Source: Paenibacillus peoriae KCTC 3763
GTDB taxonomy: Bacteria; Bacillota; Bacilli; Paenibacillales; Paenibacillaceae
DNA length: 64,000 bases
Reading direction: 5' to 3'
NCBI RefSeq assembly: GCF_000236805.1
Contig: NZ_AGFX01000011.1
Location: forward strand, 434,001-498,000
Below the pieces are notes generated by a model. It was not told the DNA's origin. It saw only the letters and a program-made list of their open reading frames with translations, and did not search any database. This document shows positions 63,563-64,000 of the stretch, piece after piece (within the stretch, counting starts at the first letter, position 1; the number at the start of each line of letters is the position of its first letter). The position numbers and the translations under genes are program-made.

Positions 63563-64000
63563 GCGGGGGGCACTCCCGTCAGGGAGACCAAGGCAAGAGA
63601 GCAGGTGCCAGAGCTGGCAGCACCCGCAAACCAACGGCGCGGGAAGTTGCACTTGATGTGTTGACCGGGGTGGAGCAAGAGGGTGCATATAGTAACCTCG
63701 AGCTAAATCGTCGGCTTCAGCAAGCAGGTTTGTCCGCAAGTGATGCCGGCTTGGCGACAGAACTCGTGTACGGCACAGTCGCACGCCGTAACACACTGGA
63801 TTATTATTTGAACAAGTTTGTTCAAAAAGGCACGGCCAAGCTCCAGGCTTGGGTACGTTCACTACTGCGGATGAGTGTGTACCAGATTGTGTATCTGGAT
63901 CGTATCCCGGATCATGCCGTCGTTAGTGAAGCCGTGGCCATTGCCAAGCGGCGCGGGCATCAGGGGATTTCGGGTATGGTCAATGGTGTGCTGCGCAGCA
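63559..64000 (+). CDS. rsmB: 16S rRNA (cytosine-967-C5)-methyltransferase RsmB, partial at right edge
   Basis: An open reading frame starts at GTG 63559, overlapping fmt's TGA by four bases (GTGA), and runs off the window. The visible ~147 residues have a basic Ser/Arg/Gly-rich start followed by an NusB-like RNA-binding domain (TAREVALDVL, GLATELVYGTVARRNTLDYYL, RSLLRMSVYQIVYLDRIPDHAVVSEAV in overlapping parts), typical of RsmB. The methyltransferase domain lies beyond the edge. The def-fmt-rsmB order is the same in Bacillus. Confidence 0.9.
   Translation, partial: MSGGHSRQGDQGKRAGARAGSTRKPTAREVALDVLTGVEQEGAYSNLELNRRLQQAGLSASDAGLATELVYGTVARRNTLDYYLNKFVQKGTAKLQAWVRSLLRMSVYQIVYLDRIPDHAVVSEAVAIAKRRGHQGISGMVNGVLRS

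Noticed and set aside
62072-63862. Long minus-strand frames across def, fmt and rsmB
   Set aside because: They overlap three clearly conserved plus-strand genes and have no family resemblance.
1-64000. Mobile elements, prophage, CRISPR, tRNA or rRNA genes
   Set aside because: I looked for repeats, transposase motifs, spaced direct repeats and cloverleaf or rRNA sequence and saw none that I could support.

Overview
The window looks like a core chromosomal segment of a low-to-middle-GC, endospore-forming Firmicute, most likely a Paenibacillus of the polymyxa type. The basis is protein similarity and gene order: almost every gene has a recognisable Bacillus subtilis counterpart, several blocks keep Bacillus gene order, and Shine-Dalgarno sequences are strong and Bacillus-like (AAGGAGG types, with GTG and TTG starts). 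I see no tRNA or rRNA gene, CRISPR array, insertion sequence, prophage or other clear mobile element.

Layout. 1-9.6 kb: single genes, including a GNAT acetyltransferase, a metallo-beta-lactamase-fold hydrolase, a secreted stalk-domain protein, a His-rich DUF1292 protein, arginine decarboxylase speA, an MFS exporter, a YktB-like protein, an unknown gene, 6-phosphogluconate dehydrogenase and a rhodanese. 9.8-16 kb: a divergent EPSP synthase, a CoA-binding protein, and a PTS operon in which an EIICBA permease overlaps enzyme I with no HPr gene. 16-31 kb: a block resembling the Bacillus ytxJ-ccpA-acuA-acsA-tyrS-rpsD-dgcP region. It contains a bacilliredoxin, CcpA, MTA/SAH nucleosidase, AcuA and AcsA with a perfect-consensus cre site between them, a class A PBP with two fibronectin domains, a tyrosine T-box with tyrS, an AraC-type regulator, rpsD with a long leader, and a GAF-GGDEF diguanylate cyclase.

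31-46.7 kb: a lipoprotein, an M29 aminopeptidase, an HPr-like protein lacking the catalytic histidine, YlaN, a Ca2+/H+ antiporter, an Asp23-family protein, FtsW, an M20 amidohydrolase and a CBS protein. These are followed by an XPB-type helicase with its Helicase_C_3 partner, YlbF and YlbG, an unknown gene, and a LysR regulator overlapping a PHP phosphoesterase. 46.7-64 kb: a block following the Bacillus rqcH-yloB-yloC-remA-gmk-rpoZ-coaBC-priA-def-fmt-rsmB order, with dapF, a secreted protein and a YitJ-type methionine enzyme inserted after yloB. The last gene, rsmB, runs off the right edge.

Themes. Carbon control links CcpA, the PTS operon, the HPr-like protein and the acuA/acsA cre site. 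AcuA is expected to acetylate AcsA on the lysine near its C terminus. The right-hand block groups translation and replication housekeeping: ribosome rescue, GMP kinase, omega subunit, CoA synthesis, primosome, peptide deformylase, Met-tRNA formylation and 16S rRNA methylation. The points most worth a second look are the His-less HPr paralogue, the XPB/Helicase_C_3 pair, the divergent EPSP synthase, the RqcH with ER in place of DR, and the HPr-less PTS operon with its altered EIIC motif. I did not find a clearly new multi-gene system.
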